DNA from: Streptomyces luteolus
GTDB taxonomy: Bacteria > Actinomycetota > Actinomycetes > Streptomycetales > Streptomycetaceae
Direction of reading: 5' to 3'
NCBI RefSeq assembly: GCF_029968015.1
Contig: NZ_JASCIS010000023.1
Coordinates: 62,001 to 126,000 of the forward strand
Length of the DNA stretch: 64,000 nucleotides
The position numbers were made by a program, and so were the translations under genes. The notes under the pieces were generated by a model. That model saw nothing but the letters and a program-made list of their open reading frames with translations, was not told the origin of the DNA and made no database searches. Shown here piece by piece: positions 61,499 through 64,000 of this stretch; position 1 is the stretch's first letter; each line of letters starts with the position of its first letter.

Positions 61499-62857
61499 TC
61501 ACGGTTGCCAGGTCACCCGGTGTTCGGCCAGGTGGGAGAGGACCGCGTGGTTGGCCTCCCAGCCGTCCGGGAACTTCACCGTGACGCCCAGCTGCACGGG
61601 TTCGGTGGACGGATGCTCGTCCAGGAGCTCGGTGACGCCCGCGCGGCACACCACGACGCAGGCCTGCCGGTGCCGGGAGGCGAGCACGCAGAGGCGGCCC
61701 GTCTCCAAGTGGAACGCGGTGGCGTCGGGGCGGCCGGAGAGCGGGTGCAGGACGACCGTCACGTCGTACTCCCGGCCCTGGAGGCGGTTGGCGGTGTCCA
61801 CCGTGACGCCTGTGACCGCCAGTTCGGCCAGGGCGGCGCGGACCGCCGCGGCCTGGTCGCGGTGCGCTGTGCCGACGGCGATGCGGTCGGCGGTGAGCGG
61901 CGCCGGGTCGGGGGAGCGCTCGCTGACCGTGGCGCCGCCCCGGTCCAGGAGGCGGCGGACGACCTCGGCGACCGCCCGCACGGCTTCCGGGTCCGTACGC
62001 GGAGTGCGCCGCGCGGGCAGTTCGAGCAGGCCCCAGCCGGAGGCCGCCGCCTCGTCGAGTACGCGGTCGGGGCCGCTGCCGTCCGACGGGACCCCGAACG
62101 ACAGGCTCCGGTCCCCGTGGTCCGTGCCGGAGCGGAACCGGGTGTACGGATAGAACGCGTCGCTGACCAGCGGCGCGGCCGAGGCGGGCAGCCGCCAGGA
62201 CACCGGAAGGCGGTGCTGCGGCAGCTGCGGGTTGTGCGCGAGCAGCGTGGACACCGCGCTCGCCGACGGGTCGTACGAGAGACCGGCCCACTGCTCGCTG
62301 CCGACGATCGAGAACGGGTCGAGCTGGCCCGGGTCCCCCACGAACAGCGCCCGCTCGAAGAGACCGGCCACGGCGAGCAGCGCGTCCGACCGCATCTGGT
62401 ACGCCTCGTCCACGATGGCGTGCCGCCAGGGCTCGACGTTCTTGACGTGCGCCCACTTCGCGGCGGTGGAGACCACCACGTCGAGCCCAGCCAGATCGGC
62501 GGCCTTGGTCGACTTGCGTACGTGCTCCAGCTCGTCCAGCGCCTTGTCGTACGGGTCGGCGTCGCTGCTGTGCAGGCGGCCCACCGGGAGGCCCGGTTCC
62601 TTCTCGGCGAGGCGCAGGACCAGGTCGTCCACCTGGGCGTTGGTCTGCGCGACCACCATCAACGGGCGGCCCGCCGCGGCCAGTTCGAGCGCGGCGTTGA
62701 CCACGAGCGTGGACTTGCCCGCGCCCGGGGGCGAGTCCACGACGACGCCGCGGGCCTCGCCGTGCAGCGTGTCGTGGAGGATCGCCGCGGTCGCGCGGGC
62801 GGCCTCGGCGGACGGGTCGAAGGCGGCGCCCGAATCGCGCTCAGGGATACGGGTCAC
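61499..62857 (-). CDS. SF1 helicase-like ATPase (Upf1-like core)
   Basis: A 452 aa protein with the full SF1 helicase set: Walker A SPPGAGKSTLV, motif Ia VVAQTNAQVDDL, motif II VDEAYQM (DExxQ form), motif III LFVGDPGQLDPF, motif IV VSWRLP, motif V VDTANRLQGREYDV and motif VI LASRHRQACVVV. It should be an ATP-driven nucleic acid translocase. GTG start in a GTGA overlap with the upstream partner gene, so the two are coupled and probably act together. The partner of such helicases could give nuclease or substrate specificity. Confidence 0.85.
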   Translation of the reverse strand: MTRIPERDSGAAFDPSAEAARATAAILHDTLHGEARGVVVDSPPGAGKSTLVVNAALELAAAGRPLMVVAQTNAQVDDLVLRLAEKEPGLPVGRLHSSDADPYDKALDELEHVRKSTKAADLAGLDVVVSTAAKWAHVKNVEPWRHAIVDEAYQMRSDALLAVAGLFERALFVGDPGQLDPFSIVGSEQWAGLSYDPSASAVSTLLAHNPQLPQHRLPVSWRLPASAAPLVSDAFYPYTRFRSGTDHGDRSLSFGVPSDGSGPDRVLDEAAASGWGLLELPARRTPRTDPEAVRAVAEVVRRLLDRGGATVSERSPDPAPLTADRIAVGTAHRDQAAAVRAALAELAVTGVTVDTANRLQGREYDVTVVLHPLSGRPDATAFHLETGRLCVLASRHRQACVVVCRAGVTELLDEHPSTEPVQLGVTVKFPDGWEANHAVLSHLAEHRVTWQP

Positions 62858-64000
62858 AGCACGTCCTCCGGGGTCACCGGATCGGGGGCCTCGGCGCCCT
62901 CGCCCGGCGGGCCGCCATGGGTCCAGGGGGTGTCCTCGGGGTCGGGGAGCGACGGGCCGCCGCGCGGCGCGTGCTCGAAGAGCGTCCAGACGATCCGGTC
63001 GCCCTTGACCGGCACGGAGCCTTCGTCGGGCTCCTTGCCGCGGCCCATCTTGTCCAGGACGCGCAGGACCACCGCGCCCTCCTCGTCGTACCCCACGAAC
63101 TGGGCGCTCTGCGGTTTGCCCGCCAGCGTGCGGTAGACCTTCGCGCGCTCGGCGAGGTGCGGGCTGTCGTCCGTGCGCAGCGTGACCAGGGGGCGCGGGC
63201 TCGGGCGCTTGCTGTCGGTGTACGCCATCACGACCTCGGTGACCTCGCCGCCGAAGGCCTCGCCGGACAGCCTCCGGCCCGCCATCACCAGCGGGTCGTC
63301 GAGCGCCTCCTGGGCTTCGAGGCGGGCCTGGGCGGTCTCGCGCGTGGCCAGCTTGTTGGCCGCCGTGACCGCGTCGTCCAGGCGGGGCTGCGGGGGTTCG
63401 CCGGCGAGGACGCGGTCGCGGTGGCCGGTGTACGACCAGCGGTCCCTGGTCCAGCGCTCGGCGGCGCGCTCGCCCTCCGGCAGGGCGGCGAGCACGTCGA
63501 GGCCGCGCCAGACGGCGTCCCAGGTGGGGCGCGTACGGCTCTCGACCAGGGTGGCGATCTCGCGCTCCGCGGCGGTGAGTTCGGCCAGGTGGCGGTCGGC
63601 TGACGGGCCGTCCTCCGCGGCGGACAGCGCGGAGCGCGCCCGGTCGAACCGCTCGATCGCCGGGGCGAGGAGTCTGTTGTCGAACGCCGGGTCGGTGGCG
63701 GGGCCCGCCGGTGGGCAGAGCAGCTGGCCGGCGGCGTCCCGCGCGGTCTCGGCGCGCAGCGCGGCCGCGGCGCCCGAGCCGCCACCGTCCGAGCCGCCAC
63801 CGCCCGAGCCGCCACCGCCCGAGCCGCCACCGCCCGAGCCGTCGGCGGCCGGGTCGATCCAGGCGAGGAGTGCGCCCAGGTGCTGGTCCTCCAGGCTGGA
63901 CTGGCCCGTCGCCCAGTGGCGGGAGAGCAGCTCCGTCATCGCGGCGATCAGCGTCGAGCCCGGCACGCGCGCCCGCTCCGCGAAGTGCGTCAGCCAGCGC
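62854..64000 (-). CDS. Partner protein of the SF1 helicase, N-terminus outside the window
   Basis: At least 381 residues; the frame is open at base 64000 (RWLTHFAERARVPGSTL), so the true start lies outside. The visible part is mainly helical, with LGALLAWIDPAADG, then a Gly4-Ser linker, a helical middle and a C-terminal beta region (VVMAYTDSKRPSPRPLVTLR, VVLRVLDKMGRGKEPDEG). No known catalytic motif seen. It overlaps the helicase start by 4 bp. Confidence 0.8.
   Translation of the reverse strand, partial: RWLTHFAERARVPGSTLIAAMTELLSRHWATGQSSLEDQHLGALLAWIDPAADGSGGGGSGGGGSGGGGSDGGGSGAAAALRAETARDAAGQLLCPPAGPATDPAFDNRLLAPAIERFDRARSALSAAEDGPSADRHLAELTAAEREIATLVESRTRPTWDAVWRGLDVLAALPEGERAAERWTRDRWSYTGHRDRVLAGEPPQPRLDDAVTAANKLATRETAQARLEAQEALDDPLVMAGRRLSGEAFGGEVTEVVMAYTDSKRPSPRPLVTLRTDDSPHLAERAKVYRTLAGKPQSAQFVGYDEEGAVVLRVLDKMGRGKEPDEGSVPVKGDRIVWTLFEHAPRGGPSLPDPEDTPWTHGGPPGEGAEAPDPVTPEDVL
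63779..63842 (-). repeat. 15-bp coding repeat giving a (Gly4-Ser)n linker
   Basis: Four near-identical 15-bp units (plus-strand GAGCCGCCACCGCCC or GTCC variants) encode GGGGS three times plus DGGGS. Confidence 0.92.

Noticed and set aside
60302..63136. A 944-codon plus-strand open frame
   Set aside because: It lies antisense to four minus-strand genes that carry clear motifs (helicase I-VI) and has the composition of a shadow frame.
63779..63842. CRISPR-like or cloning-vector linker because of (Gly4-Ser)3
   Set aside because: Units are contiguous without spacers, codons match local bias and the repeat is inside a natural gene.

Overview
The window is a piece of a Streptomyces (or very close actinobacterial) chromosome. 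The evidence is a very high GC content with strong third-position GC, frequent GTG starts, dense ATGA/GTGA-type overlaps, a cslA-glxA cellulose-synthase-like cluster, class E and class F sortases, a DasR-type GGTCTAGACC site and Streptomyces-style intergenic palindromic repeats. No rRNA, CRISPR array, complete insertion sequence or prophage was seen. Both ends cut a gene: a class A penicillin-binding protein on the left and the partner of an SF1 helicase on the right.

Layout. 0-9.5 kb: penicillin-binding protein (partial), a three-gene ABC-2 exporter, a DUF1707/LiaF-like protein, an SGNH hydrolase, a DUF445 membrane protein and a GlxA-type (DJ-1/AraC) regulator. 9.7-10.6 kb: a GNAT acetyltransferase and a small membrane protein. 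10.6-16.0 kb: a visibly lower-GC block, all on the minus strand, with a PLD-helicase (1048 aa), two small coupled genes and an XRE/TPR regulator; it looks like an acquired, possibly defence-related, insertion. 16.2-22.8 kb: SEC-C protein, class E sortase, a 26-bp tandem repeat, a DUF3311 plus SSS symporter pair, YidC, a FAH-family enzyme and a Uma2 protein. 22.8-26.2 kb: divergent Gfo/Idh/MocA oxidoreductase and ROK regulator, then a secreted protein with a C-terminal LAETG sorting signal that the nearby class E sortase probably anchors.

26.2-32.9 kb is a likely 2-aminoethylphosphonate (or related aminophosphonate) uptake and catabolism unit: GntR/UTRA regulator, FAD-dependent oxidase, phosphonatase-like HAD enzyme and a four-gene ABC importer, closed by a perfect terminator hairpin. 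33-45.3 kb is a cell-surface region: class F sortase, GH6 enzyme (CslZ-like), GlxA copper oxidase, CslA glucan synthase, FadR-type regulator, peptidoglycan-binding protein, SPFH protein and an AA10 LPMO with a DasR-type operator. 45.4-54.7 kb: acyl-CoA synthetase, IclR regulator, an ehuABCD-like ABC importer, a D-2-hydroxyacid dehydrogenase and two maleate-isomerase/EutA-like paralogues, which together look like a catabolic locus. 55-64 kb: a luciferase-like monooxygenase, a PAS-GGDEF-EAL protein, a secreted M6 metalloprotease and a helicase locus.

Three tRNA-Lys(CTT) genes lie within 18.5 kb, each followed by a terminator and by an identical 76-nt element that carries the 3' half of the same tRNA. 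Another recurring feature is short in-frame tandem repeats in proteins of unrelated families, often close to the start codon.
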